From a virus: 34,044 bases of DNA. The notes below the pieces were generated by a model that saw only the letters and a program-made list of their open reading frames with translations, made no database searches and was not told the origin of the DNA. How positions within the stretch are numbered: the stretch's first letter is position 1; each line of letters begins with the position of its first letter. This document shows, one piece after another, positions 1 to 7,321 of the stretch. Location: positions 1 to 34,044 of the IMG/VR virus record IMGVR_UViG_3300032288_000738. One strand, written 5' to 3'. Both the position numbers and the translations under genes were made by a program.

Positions 1-5
1 CCCGC

Positions 6-35
6 TACACTCACCCCGTGCGGCAACCGCCGCAC
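6..35 (+). promoter_or_regulatory. Candidate -10 (TACACT) and 5' hairpin leader
   Basis: TACACT at 6-11 matches the TAnnnT form of an actinobacterial -10 element. Six bases later, about where transcription would begin, lies a perfect 7-bp hairpin: GTGCGGC (18-24), loop AACC, GCCGCAC (29-35). A Shine-Dalgarno-like AGGGAG at 45-50 and the ATG at 58 follow. The -35 would lie outside the window, so the promoter call is tentative. A hairpin at the very 5' end would be expected to protect the mRNA or tune translation; that role is inferred. Confidence 0.45.
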
Positions 36-57
36 CCAACAGCTAGGGAGACACCCA

Positions 58-354
58 ATGCATACCGACACCGACCCGACACCGCCAACCGGCACCGCCC
101 GAACATGGCGTATCTACATGACCAACGGCGCATACCTCGCCGGTAACACCGGCACCGAATACCCGACACGCGAAGCCGCAACCGCCGCCGCAACCGTCCT
201 ATGGGAGAACGACACCCGCGACGGATGGAAGACACGCGGACTCATCGTCTCCGACACCCCCGAATACGCCCTCGCCGTCCTCGCCGTCACCCACGGCAAC
301 GCCGACCATTGCGCGCGGTGCATGGAACCCGACACCTACTGCACCTGCTACTAA
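58..354 (+). CDS. Hypothetical protein (98 aa)
   Basis: I do not recognise the family. The start is supported by AGGGAG seven bases before the ATG. The protein begins with a Thr/Pro-rich tail, then a compact region with the look of a small mixed alpha/beta fold (aromatic-rich around residues 18-30, then an Ala-rich helix with a Trp). It ends in a cysteine-rich tail with CARCM and CTCY around residues 87-98, so a bound metal is possible. It has its own candidate promoter and hairpin leader and is followed by hairpins, so it looks like a single-gene transcript or the last gene of an operon. Codon third positions are strongly C-rich, unlike the G/T-rich DNA that follows. Confidence is for a real gene, not a function. 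Confidence 0.7.
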   Translation: MHTDTDPTPPTGTARTWRIYMTNGAYLAGNTGTEYPTREAATAAATVLWENDTRDGWKTRGLIVSDTPEYALAVLAVTHGNADHCARCMEPDTYCTCY

Positions 355-367
355 CCCGACAGACATA

Positions 368-383
368 GGCGGGACTTCCCGCC
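368..383 (+). terminator. Short GC hairpin after the first gene
   Basis: GGCGGGA (368-374) is followed by CT and then TCCCGCC (377-383), a 6-7 bp GC stem just downstream of the stop at 354. No T-run follows, so alone it is a weak terminator or an mRNA-stabilising 3' hairpin. It precedes a larger hairpin at 400-430. Confidence 0.35.
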
Positions 384-399
384 GCGTACCGTGACGGCG

Positions 400-440
400 A
401 CCGCCCGTGCCCCGTGAGGGTGCGGGCGGTTCGCTATTTC
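400..440 (+). terminator. Probable intrinsic terminator, possibly bidirectional
   Basis: An 8-bp perfect stem ACCGCCCG (400-407) / CGGGCGGT (423-430) encloses an inner CCC/GGG pairing, and TTCGCTATTT follows. It would end rightward transcription from the first gene. Because the stem is symmetric, it could also stop leftward transcription from the promoter near 1111-1138. Confidence 0.6.
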
Positions 441-1110
441 CGGGCGGTGCGCGTTGTTCGGGCCGTGTCGTGCGGTTGGTGCGCGGTTGTCGTGCCCCCG
501 TCGGTTGTCGAGCGCACCGGATCGGGGGGCGGGTGCGCGGGTTCGAGGATCGCACGCGACGTTGCGCCTGGCGGATGTTGGGCAGCTCGCACCGGCCACG
601 CCGCCAACATGAACCGGGGTTCTGCCGAGGCGCGGGCGGGCGGGCGTGTTTATATGCGTTTCTGTCGCTGTGTGGTTTTGTGCTTCGGCTGGTGTGGGTG
701 GGTTTGTGGTTGGGTGTGCTTCTAACACTTGTGTGTTTGTCAGCTTTGAGCCCGTGCTGGGGGTACCGCTTGGCGGATCAAGGCCCGGTGTTTGGGCTGG
801 GGGTAGGGATGGTTTGTGGCTCCCCCCACGCTTCGCTCGTTGCCGAGACGGGTGGCCGTAGCCAATGGTTTTAGCCGACACCCTTATTGCTTGTCTTACC
901 CCTCAGTATCATCGTTGCCGTTGGGCGTATCGTTTTAGCCCGGTTCGATGGCTGTTTGGGTGCGTAGGGGTCGAACCCCGTTTCCGGTCACGTGTGGCGT
1001 TCCCATCCCATTGTTCCATCCTGCACCCTTAGTGGTGGATGGTGGTGTGGGGTCTAGCCCATGAGGGTTGGCTGCCGCCTCCCGGCGGGTGCCCTGCGGT
1101 TGTGGGGCTG
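441..1110. other. Gene-poor region of about 0.67 kb
   Basis: No convincing gene is visible on either strand; the only candidate is the 36-codon leftward ORF at 909-1019. Open frames here are proline/threonine/arginine-rich or cysteine/tryptophan-rich, as expected when GC- or GT-rich DNA is read in a wrong frame. The plus strand is notably G+T rich (long TGTGTG-like stretches around 640-740). The region lies between a strong terminator (400-440) and a good leftward promoter (1111-1138), and just upstream of the methyltransferase-terminase pair. It could hold a leftward non-coding RNA, a packaging site or an origin; nothing seen decides between these. Confidence 0.5.
909..1019 (-). CDS. Possible tiny basic protein (36 aa), doubtful
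   Basis: This is a short leftward ORF starting at ATG 1019 with a GGGTGCAGG stretch just upstream that could act as a ribosome binding site. The product is very basic (many Arg and Lys) and has no recognisable motif. It lies about 85 bases downstream of the expected start of the leftward promoter at 1111-1138, which is the main reason to list it. Length and composition are also compatible with chance, and a non-coding transcript is an equally good explanation. Confidence 0.2.
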   Translation of the reverse strand: MEQWDGNATRDRKRGSTPTHPNSHRTGLKRYAQRQR

Positions 1111-1138
1111 AGTGTAGCAGGTGGGGTGGCTAGTGCAA
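1111..1138 (-). promoter_or_regulatory. Strong candidate leftward promoter
   Basis: Read on the minus strand, TTGCAC (1138-1133) is followed after 16 bases by TACACT (1116-1111), and TGC sits directly before TACACT as an extended -10. This is one of the best -35/-10 pairs in the window. The -35 lies inside the last codons of the leftward gene 1130-1279. The ten bases GCTACACTCA around the -10 recur at the promoter at the left edge of the window. Transcription would run into the gene-poor region. Confidence 0.6.
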
Positions 1139-1279
1139 GCGTCCCCGCGCCTTTTCCTGCTGCCACTTCAATGCTTCTCGCATTGCTTGTGCCAACAGTT
1201 CTTTGTCGGACAGCTGGGATTCGGGCTTCAACTCTTTGCGGCGGATGACCCGCCCGGGGGTTCCAAGTTGCTTTGTCAT
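1130..1279 (-). CDS. Hypothetical small charged helical protein (49 aa)
   Basis: This leftward ORF is absent from most length-filtered gene calls but looks real. The product is Lys/Glu/Gln-rich with an amphipathic helix over roughly residues 22-46 (leucine spacing LLAQAMREALKW), a composition unlike the nonsense frames around it. I do not recognise the family. It is divergent from the methyltransferase gene; the start codons are separated by only about 30 bases, which must hold control signals for both. No clear Shine-Dalgarno precedes the ATG at 1279, so it may be translated from a near-leaderless mRNA. It could be a small regulator acting on the divergent promoter, but no DNA-binding motif is evident. 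Confidence 0.6.
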   Translation of the reverse strand: MTKQLGTPGRVIRRKELKPESQLSDKELLAQAMREALKWQQEKARGRLH

Positions 1280-1284
1280 AGGTC

Positions 1285-1304
1285 TATGATGATAGTGAGG
1301 GAGG
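1285..1304 (+). promoter_or_regulatory. Candidate -10 (TATGAT) and Shine-Dalgarno for the methyltransferase
   Basis: TATGAT at 1285-1290 is close to the consensus -10, and AGGGAGG follows at 1298-1304. The Shine-Dalgarno is six bases before GTG 1311 but only three before GTG 1308, which favours the second GTG as the start. No good -35 is visible. The element lies in the divergent gap with the leftward gene 1130-1279. Confidence 0.4.
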
Positions 1305-1310
1305 TTTGTG

Positions 1311-2324
1311 GTGGCAACTTGGTCTGTGTGGGTTGGGGATTGCCGTGTCCGTTTGGGCGAGTTGGGGGATGGGTCGGTGGATTCGGTGGTGTGTGATCCG
1401 CCGTATGAGCTTGGGTTTATGGGTAAAAGTTGGGATGCGTCTGGGGTGGCGTATGACGTGGGTTTGTGGGGGGAGGTGTTGCGCGTGTTGAAGCCGGGTG
1501 GTCACCTGTTGGCGTTTGGTGGGTCGAGGACGTATCACCGGTTGGCGTGTGCAGTTGAGGACGCGGGGTTTGAGATTCGGGATCAGATCATGTGGGTGTA
1601 CGGCAGCGGGTTTCCGAAGTCGTTGAATGTGGGGAAGCAGGATGGGTGTGAGGATTGGCAGGGGTGGGGTACGGCGTTGAAGCCCGCACACGAGCCAATC
1701 GTGGTGGCTCGGAAACCGCTTGTGGGGACGGTGGCTGGGAACGTGCTGGCATATGGGACGGGGGCACTCAACATTGACGGCTGCCGGGTGGAGACGGACG
1801 AAATAATCAGTAATCATTCACGAGGTTCTGAATCCGCTATAAGCAAAGGCAAGTATGGGGATAGCAAGCCCCAAGAAACGCATCAAACCAGCGGTCAGTT
1901 ATTGGGTCGTTGGCCTGCGAACCTGATCCACGACGGTTCAGACGAGGTGCTTGAACTGTTTCCCTCAGCCGCCCGGTTTTTCTACTGTGCGAAAACCAGC
2001 AAGAAAGACCGCAACGAAGGACTCGACGGAATGCCTGAGAAGCGTCCCGATCAGCGCAGTAAAACAGGGATGGGAACTTTTGATGAGAAAGGCGTCGCCA
2101 AACAAGCGAACCATCATCCGACTGTGAAACCGACCGAACTAATGCGTTACCTTGTCCGCCTTGTCACCCCACTCAACGGGCTGGTTCTCGACCCGTTCTG
2201 CGGATCAGGTTCCACCGGCAAAGCCGCCGTACTGGAAGGCTTCCGGTTTCTTGGCATCGAACAGGACACAGAATATGCGGCGATAGCCGAGGCTAGGATT
2301 CGGCACGCAAATGACGGCAGGTAG
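1311..2324 (+). CDS. DNA N4-cytosine/N6-adenine methyltransferase (beta-type motif order)
   Basis: The enzyme would transfer a methyl group from S-adenosylmethionine to the exocyclic amine of adenine or cytosine in duplex DNA. The catalytic motif DPPY lies near residue 29, and the AdoMet-binding motif (DPFCGSGSTG) lies near residues 294-303. A TVKP stretch precedes it, the layout of the N6_N4_Mtase family in which motif IV comes before motif I. The middle third is presumably the target-recognition part. The last 14 bases overlap the terminase gene, so the two are co-transcribed. No restriction endonuclease neighbours it, which fits a phage orphan enzyme that protects phage DNA or marks packaging sites (inference). 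Base composition changes sharply inside the gene near 1690-1800. Confidence 0.88.
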   Translation: MATWSVWVGDCRVRLGELGDGSVDSVVCDPPYELGFMGKSWDASGVAYDVGLWGEVLRVLKPGGHLLAFGGSRTYHRLACAVEDAGFEIRDQIMWVYGSGFPKSLNVGKQDGCEDWQGWGTALKPAHEPIVVARKPLVGTVAGNVLAYGTGALNIDGCRVETDEIISNHSRGSESAISKGKYGDSKPQETHQTSGQLLGRWPANLIHDGSDEVLELFPSAARFFYCAKTSKKDRNEGLDGMPEKRPDQRSKTGMGTFDEKGVAKQANHHPTVKPTELMRYLVRLVTPLNGLVLDPFCGSGSTGKAAVLEGFRFLGIEQDTEYAAIAEARIRHANDGR

Positions 2325-4290
2325 ATCGGGACGCAGACAAGTCCCCCCACAAGACGTAGCCCGCTTCTGGCAGGCCCGTGCATCGGGGATGACAATCAAA
2401 GAAGCCGCCAAAATCGCTGGGGTCCACTACAACACGGCTCAAAAGTGGGACGCGAAGAAACGTGAGGCTAAGGCCGAGCTGGAAATCGCCAAGTTGGACG
2501 GGCAGAAGGTGCGTCGGAAGGAAGGGGGCGTCCAAAATGACGCCTGGCAGAAGGTCATGGACGTGTCCGACCTGCCGCCCGTCATCCCATATGACCGGCT
2601 TTCTGAGGAAGCGAAGCGGGGACTGGTCGATTTTGACTATTTCCGCCGCCGCTATCTGGGCCGCATCCCCTCCCCGTGGCAGGTCGATGCCGCATACAAG
2701 ATCGAACAATGGTTGATGTCCGACGAGAAAGAGTTCCTCGTCCTCAACTGTCCCCCAGGAGCAGGCAAATCGACGCTGTTTCACGATGTTGCGGTATGGC
2801 AGATCGTGAAGAACCGGAAGATTCGTGTGATGATCGGCTCCGTTTCGCAGGCGTTGGCGAAGATGTATTCGCGGCGCATCCGAGAAACCCTTGAACGCCA
2901 GTTTCCGATTGACCCTGACCCGATTCTGATCGAGAAGGGGCTGGCAATCAAGGCCGAAGCCTGCCTTGCGATTGACTATGGGCGGTTCAAGCCTTCTCAG
3001 TCGGGTTCTTTGTGGCGGGCGGAGGAGTTCATCGTCGAACAAGAGGACTTGGGTGGGTTGGACAACAAGGAACCGACCGTTTCGGCGTATGGAATCGAGT
3101 CAGAGTTCATCGGTCACCGTGCCGACCTGTGCCTTTTCGACGATGTGGCCTCGCCGGAGAATGCGAAGGAGTCGGCGGCACGGGACAAGCTGATTGAACG
3201 GTGGGATTCGATGGCGGAAGCCCGTGTCGATCCGGGCGGTCTGCTGGCGGTGATCGGGCAGCGGCTCGGCCCGCTCGACCTGTACGCACATTGTCTTGGG
3301 AAGATCACCTATGAGGACTTTGACGACGACTACGACGGTTCGGATACCACCGATCCGACGGTTAGGGGCAAGGAACCGTTGAAAAAGCACAAGTACCACC
3401 ACCTGATCTACAAGGCGTACTACGACGAACTGGACACCGGGAAAGAATCACGGCGCAACACGGCACCCGCATGGCCCGACGGCCCCCTCCTCGACCCATA
3501 CCGGCTGTCATGGAAGGACTTGTCGTACGTCCGTTACTCCAACCCCGCCAAGTTCGCGGTCGTCTACCAGCAGGAGGACCAGGCAGAGGGCAACTATCTG
3601 ATCGAACGGGTTTGGGCAACCGGCGGAATGGGGCCAGACGGCGTGCTGTACCCCGGCTGCATCGACGGTGACCGGAAACCCGGCTACGTCCCCGGCGGCC
3701 TCAACCCGCCCGTCATCTCCATCGCCTCCGTAGACCCTTCACCCACAAAGTTCTGGGCGATCCAATGGTGGCTGTTCCAACCCGAAACGAACCTCCGCTA
3801 CCTGATTGACGTGGAACGGGTCGAGCTGACCGCCGAACAGTTGCTCGGCTACGACACCACCTCCGGCGAATATTCGGGCATCATGGAGGACTGGCAAAAC
3901 CGGTCGTGGGAGATGGGTTACCCCATCTCCCATTGGGTCGTGGAGATCAACGCTGCCCAGCGTTTCCTCCTCGCCCACGATTTCGTCCGCAAATGGCAGT
4001 CGCTCCAACAGGTGAACGTCATCCCCCACACGACGGCCCGAAACAAGATTGACGCCGACCTCGGCGTCGAGGCGATCCTCCCCCAACTGTTCCGCACCGG
4101 ATCGATCCGGCTGCCAACCATGAGGGAGAACTGGAAAACCCTCGCCTTCATCGACGAACACGCCTCATGGACTCGGGACAAGAAGAACGGAACCGACCTG
4201 GTGATGGCCTGCTGGATTGCGATGCTGAACATCCCGAACCTGTCCCCGGTGAAGCAGCCACCGAAACTGTGGCGTCCAAGTTGGATGTGA
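2311..4290 (+). CDS. terL: Terminase large subunit with N-terminal helix-turn-helix
   Basis: This is the packaging motor, which powers DNA translocation into the prohead and cuts the concatemer. Walker A is CPPGAGKST at residues 147-155, and Walker B is LCLFDDV at 273-279. The nuclease domain starts near residue 466 with ISIASVDPSP, where Asp475 is a likely metal ligand. At 659 aa it is longer than a typical TerL. The extra part is at the N terminus, where residues 14-53 look like a helix-turn-helix (GMTIKEAAKIAGVHYNTAQK). No separate small terminase is recognisable, so this segment may supply DNA recognition. The ATG overlaps the methyltransferase end, and its ribosome binding site is modest. 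Confidence 0.9.
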   Translation: MTAGRSGRRQVPPQDVARFWQARASGMTIKEAAKIAGVHYNTAQKWDAKKREAKAELEIAKLDGQKVRRKEGGVQNDAWQKVMDVSDLPPVIPYDRLSEEAKRGLVDFDYFRRRYLGRIPSPWQVDAAYKIEQWLMSDEKEFLVLNCPPGAGKSTLFHDVAVWQIVKNRKIRVMIGSVSQALAKMYSRRIRETLERQFPIDPDPILIEKGLAIKAEACLAIDYGRFKPSQSGSLWRAEEFIVEQEDLGGLDNKEPTVSAYGIESEFIGHRADLCLFDDVASPENAKESAARDKLIERWDSMAEARVDPGGLLAVIGQRLGPLDLYAHCLGKITYEDFDDDYDGSDTTDPTVRGKEPLKKHKYHHLIYKAYYDELDTGKESRRNTAPAWPDGPLLDPYRLSWKDLSYVRYSNPAKFAVVYQQEDQAEGNYLIERVWATGGMGPDGVLYPGCIDGDRKPGYVPGGLNPPVISIASVDPSPTKFWAIQWWLFQPETNLRYLIDVERVELTAEQLLGYDTTSGEYSGIMEDWQNRSWEMGYPISHWVVEINAAQRFLLAHDFVRKWQSLQQVNVIPHTTARNKIDADLGVEAILPQLFRTGSIRLPTMRENWKTLAFIDEHASWTRDKKNGTDLVMACWIAMLNIPNLSPVKQPPKLWRPSWM

Positions 4291-4296
4291 TACCGT
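4288..4296 (+). promoter_or_regulatory. Extended -10 (TGA-TACCGT) seven bases before the start codon
   Basis: TACCGT at 4291-4296 is preceded by TGA, which is the terminase stop codon and also fits the TGn of an extended -10. The ATG of the next gene is seven bases further on at 4304, and there is no Shine-Dalgarno in the gap. A transcript from here would start at or next to the ATG, a leaderless mRNA. Confidence 0.5.
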
Positions 4297-4303
4297 TCCG
4301 CTC

Positions 4304-5137
4304 ATGGCTGCCAAGAAGATGAAGAAGTCCTCCACCGCCCCTGCCCCTGCTCCGGCCCCTCCGCCGTCGTTGGAGGAGCAGCGCAAGAAGTTTGTTGCCG
4401 AGAAGGTGGCGCAGGGTGTGTCGCGTGAGGCGGCGAAGCAGCAGTTCTATGTGCAGACCCGTGTGAAGGAGTTGAAGGCTGCGGGCAAGGAGGTGACCCC
4501 TGCGGTGCGTGCCCAGCTCCGTCAGAACTGGCAGACGGGCAAGGTGAAGCGTGCCGCGTTTGGTGCGCCGAAGAAGGCGACGACGACCACGACTAGCACT
4601 AGCACGAAAGCCGCTACGCCATCGACGACGCGAATGGGTCCAGAGACGACTTCGTACACGACGAAGAAGCCGGATCGGATGGGTCAGGAGCCGATGGTAG
4701 GGATGATGTCCCCCGCCACCGGCAAGGTTGCGCGGACCGCCGCCCCGACCCCCGCAACGAAGGGCACCTCCAAGATGGATTGGATCAAGTCGTACCTCGG
4801 CTCGCAGAAGGACCAGTTCCCGAACCGCCTCGTTGCGGCCAGCCCCGTCGCCGCACTTGCACTGCCGATCATCAAGTCGGCCCGCAATCAGGGCGTGAAC
4901 CCGACCAATGTCACCTCGTTCACGCCTCGTGAGCTGGCAGGGAAGGCTGGCAGTTTCGTCGCTGATACGGCTAGGACGAATGCGCTGACTGGCGCGTCGC
5001 TGCTGGTCCGCCAAAGTCCAGTCCCGTTTGCGGCTGTGACTGCCTACCAGATGCAGAAGGCCGGTGCGTTCGGCAACACGACCAAGCCAGCGAAGCGCAC
5101 GTCTGGTGGCGGTGGTCGTTCCGGAACGAAGCGGTAA
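4304..5137 (+). CDS. Hypothetical basic head-module protein (277 aa)
   Basis: The family is not recognised. The N terminus is MAAKK followed by an Ala/Pro run, then a Lys/Glu/Gln helical segment (about residues 24-85), a Thr/Ser-rich linker (about 88-125), and a more ordered part with a short hydrophobic stretch around 183-191. The end is a Gly/Arg/Lys tail. The low-complexity, positively charged make-up suggests a disordered or DNA-contacting virion protein. Its position between terminase and portal fits a head-associated role, perhaps a small-terminase substitute, but nothing in the sequence proves it. The start follows directly after a -10-like element without a Shine-Dalgarno. Confidence 0.75.
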   Translation: MAAKKMKKSSTAPAPAPAPPPSLEEQRKKFVAEKVAQGVSREAAKQQFYVQTRVKELKAAGKEVTPAVRAQLRQNWQTGKVKRAAFGAPKKATTTTTSTSTKAATPSTTRMGPETTSYTTKKPDRMGQEPMVGMMSPATGKVARTAAPTPATKGTSKMDWIKSYLGSQKDQFPNRLVAASPVAALALPIIKSARNQGVNPTNVTSFTPRELAGKAGSFVADTARTNALTGASLLVRQSPVPFAAVTAYQMQKAGAFGNTTKPAKRTSGGGGRSGTKR

Positions 5138-5145
5138 CTGTCATC

Positions 5146-5154
5146 TGATACATT
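5146..5154 (+). promoter_or_regulatory. Extended -10 (TGA-TACATT) nine bases before the portal start
   Basis: TGATACATT lies between the stop at 5137 and the GTG at 5164. Nine bases separate the hexamer from the GTG, so any leader would be only a few bases, and no purine-rich ribosome binding site is present. The arrangement resembles that at 4288-4296. Confidence 0.45.
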
Positions 5155-5163
5155 TCGGTCGGC

Positions 5164-6927
5164 GTGCTTGATACCGACCAAATCGTAGAACTCTACAATC
5201 AGAGGCGGCGACTGCTTGGCCCTGTGCATGAGCAGATGCGTCGTGTCCGTGAACTGGCGAACGGCGATGTGATCGTCCCGCTCAACGAGTTGGATCGGAA
5301 CGCAAAGGCGTCGGTTGCCAACCTGCTCGTGCAGGGTCTGGATCAGATGTCGATGCGTGTGTCCTCGACCATGCCGTCCCCGTATTTCCCGGCGGTGAAG
5401 GAAGGTTCCGACCGGTCTAAGGGCAACGCCAAGATGCGGAAGCGGGCAATGCTGTCCATCTGGGATGAGAACCGGATGCAGATGAAGATGCGTCGCCGCA
5501 GCCGCCACCTGCTCGGCTACGCCTCGTCCGGCGTCATCATCCGCCCCGACTTCAAGACGCTGACCCCACGATGGGATGTCCGCAATCCGTTGGACACGTT
5601 CGCCGCACCCGTGGACGACCCAGACAACCCGCTGCCGGACGACTGCATCTTCTCGTCCCGTGTCACCGCCTCCTACCTGCTTCGCACCTACGGCGATCTT
5701 GTCGCACAGAAGTTGCGGTGGGGCAAGATTGACGCGGACACCCGTTACACGATCTTGGAGTACGTCTCCCCCGACGCCATCCAGATGGTCGTATTGGGTG
5801 CGGAGGACAACCCGAACTTCAACCCTGCCGAACGGTCAGGCGCAGAAGCCATCATGTTGGAATCCATCCCGAACCGCACCGGGATGCCGCTCGCCGTTGT
5901 CGCCAACCGGATCACCCTTGACCGGCCCCGAGGCCAGTTCGACGGTGTGCTGGGAATGTATTACACCCGTGCCCGTCTGCAAGCCCTCACCGAGATCGCC
6001 ATCGAGCGTGGCATCTTCCCCGAGGAATACCTGGTCGCCCGTCCCGGCGAGAACCCAGAAATCTTGCAGGTCGCGGACGGCAAGGCCGGACAGTTGGGCA
6101 TCGTCAAGGGTGGCGACATCCAGCAGTTGCAGCTGAACCCCGGCTACAAGACCGACACGGCTCTTGACAGGTTGGAGCGGCAGGAGCGGTTGGAGGGTGC
6201 GATCCCCGCCGAGTTTGGTGGCGAGTCGGCGTCCAACATTCGGACGGGTCGCCGTGGCGAGTCGGTGCTGTCCGCCACCGTGGACTATCGGGTGCAGGAG
6301 GCGCAGGCGACGTTTGAGCAGTCGCTGCTGATGGAGGACAAGATCGCCATCGCCATCGAGCGGGCATATTGGGGCGACCAGCCCAAGACGTTCTACATGG
6401 GTTTGCGCGGTGTGCGTGGCGTCGAAACCTATGTGCCGAACAAGATTTGGGAATCGGACTTCCACTATGTCGCATATTCGGCGGCAGGGTCGGATGTGAA
6501 CAGCCTGATCGTCGGGTTGGGTCAGCGACTCGGTACAGGTCTGATGAGCAAGGAATCCGCCCGTGAAGCCGACCCGCTCATCTCCGATCCCGATTTGGAG
6601 CATGACCGGATCATCGCGGAGGGTGTCGAGTCTGCCCTGCTGTCGTCAATCCAGCAGCAGGCGGCACAGCCGGGCGGCCCGTATCAGCCGGAAGATTTGG
6701 CGTATTTGACGAAGCTCGTGTTGCAGGACGATGTGCCGTTGTATGAGGCGGTGCGTCGGACGGATCAGCGTGCCCGTGATCGTCAGGCGGCGATTGCTCC
6801 TGCCGGTTCGCCGGAGACGATGCCCGGACTTGCGATGCCGGGGATGGGTGCGGAGATGCAGGCGGCCCCGCCGATGGCTGGTGGTGCGCCGCCGATTGAA
6901 GCGTTGCTCGCACAGTTGGGAGGCTAA
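5164..6927 (+). CDS. Portal protein
   Basis: The portal would form the dodecameric ring at one head vertex through which DNA enters and leaves, docking the terminase and later the tail adaptor. The call rests on position (after terminase, before the internal and scaffold genes), size (587 aa, in the range of short-tailed phage portals) and the character of the sequence. There is a charged helical N terminus, a central mixed region with many Arg/Asp residues, a helical stretch around 320-400 and a Met/Pro/Gly/Ala-rich tail. No single diagnostic motif was used. The start is GTG without a Shine-Dalgarno; the downstream gene begins one base after the stop. Confidence 0.8.
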   Translation: MLDTDQIVELYNQRRRLLGPVHEQMRRVRELANGDVIVPLNELDRNAKASVANLLVQGLDQMSMRVSSTMPSPYFPAVKEGSDRSKGNAKMRKRAMLSIWDENRMQMKMRRRSRHLLGYASSGVIIRPDFKTLTPRWDVRNPLDTFAAPVDDPDNPLPDDCIFSSRVTASYLLRTYGDLVAQKLRWGKIDADTRYTILEYVSPDAIQMVVLGAEDNPNFNPAERSGAEAIMLESIPNRTGMPLAVVANRITLDRPRGQFDGVLGMYYTRARLQALTEIAIERGIFPEEYLVARPGENPEILQVADGKAGQLGIVKGGDIQQLQLNPGYKTDTALDRLERQERLEGAIPAEFGGESASNIRTGRRGESVLSATVDYRVQEAQATFEQSLLMEDKIAIAIERAYWGDQPKTFYMGLRGVRGVETYVPNKIWESDFHYVAYSAAGSDVNSLIVGLGQRLGTGLMSKESAREADPLISDPDLEHDRIIAEGVESALLSSIQQQAAQPGGPYQPEDLAYLTKLVLQDDVPLYEAVRRTDQRARDRQAAIAPAGSPETMPGLAMPGMGAEMQAAPPMAGGAPPIEALLAQLGG

Positions 6928-7320
6928 ATGTCCGAGATGCAGTCGTATCCGAACAGGTCGGATTTGCGTGGTGGCGGCAAGGTTGCCCGTCAGGTGGCTA
7001 CCGGCCAGACGTATGGTGAGGCTGGCAAGCAGATGGAGGCGCAGCGTGCCGTCCCGATGGGGCAGTCCCCCACCGAGGTAGCCCCGCAGCGTCCCCGCCG
7101 TCAGCCTGGTGCGCTGGGTGGATTCACCCGTCCGTCGGAGCGTCCTGCTGAGCCGGTGACCGCTGGTGCGGATTTCGGGCCGGGTCCGAACGCTGCCGCC
7201 GCAGGGACGGCGATTCCCCGTGTGGACAATGCGTTGGCTGAGTTGCGTGCCATCTACCAGATGTTCCCGAACGATGATCTGCTCGACCTGATCGACTCTG
7301 CCATGCGCGAAGGACTCTGA
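6928..7320 (+). CDS. Hypothetical head-module protein (130 aa)
   Basis: The product is small, with a disordered Gln/Pro/Arg/Gly-rich first two thirds and a helical C terminus (about residues 98-130, AELRAIYQMFPNDDLLDLID). GGGAGG at the end of the portal gene supplies the ribosome binding site for the ATG at 6928. The helical tail could be a docking segment for the portal or for the giant protein encoded next. No family was recognised; the role as a minor virion or assembly protein is inferred from position only. Confidence 0.75.
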   Translation: MSEMQSYPNRSDLRGGGKVARQVATGQTYGEAGKQMEAQRAVPMGQSPTEVAPQRPRRQPGALGGFTRPSERPAEPVTAGADFGPGPNAAAAGTAIPRVDNALAELRAIYQMFPNDDLLDLIDSAMREGL

Positions 7321-7321
7321 C

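Noticed and set aside
407-874. Rightward frames with runs of Cys, Trp and Val
   Set aside because: They follow the G+T-rich composition of the strand, lack ribosome binding sites and begin inside the terminator.
351-881. Leftward 176-codon open frame
   Set aside because: Proline/threonine/arginine-rich with no domain, running through the terminator stem at 400-430 and the end of the first gene. It is explained by GC and GT bias rather than coding.
980-1000. T-loop-like GGGTCGAACCCC suggesting a tRNA
   Set aside because: The loop is five bases, the stem is only four, and no acceptor, D or anticodon arm can be placed around it on either strand.
5576-6136. Rightward Ser/Arg/Thr-rich open frame inside the portal gene
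   Set aside because: Composition is typical of a +2 frame over GC-rich coding DNA, without start signals.
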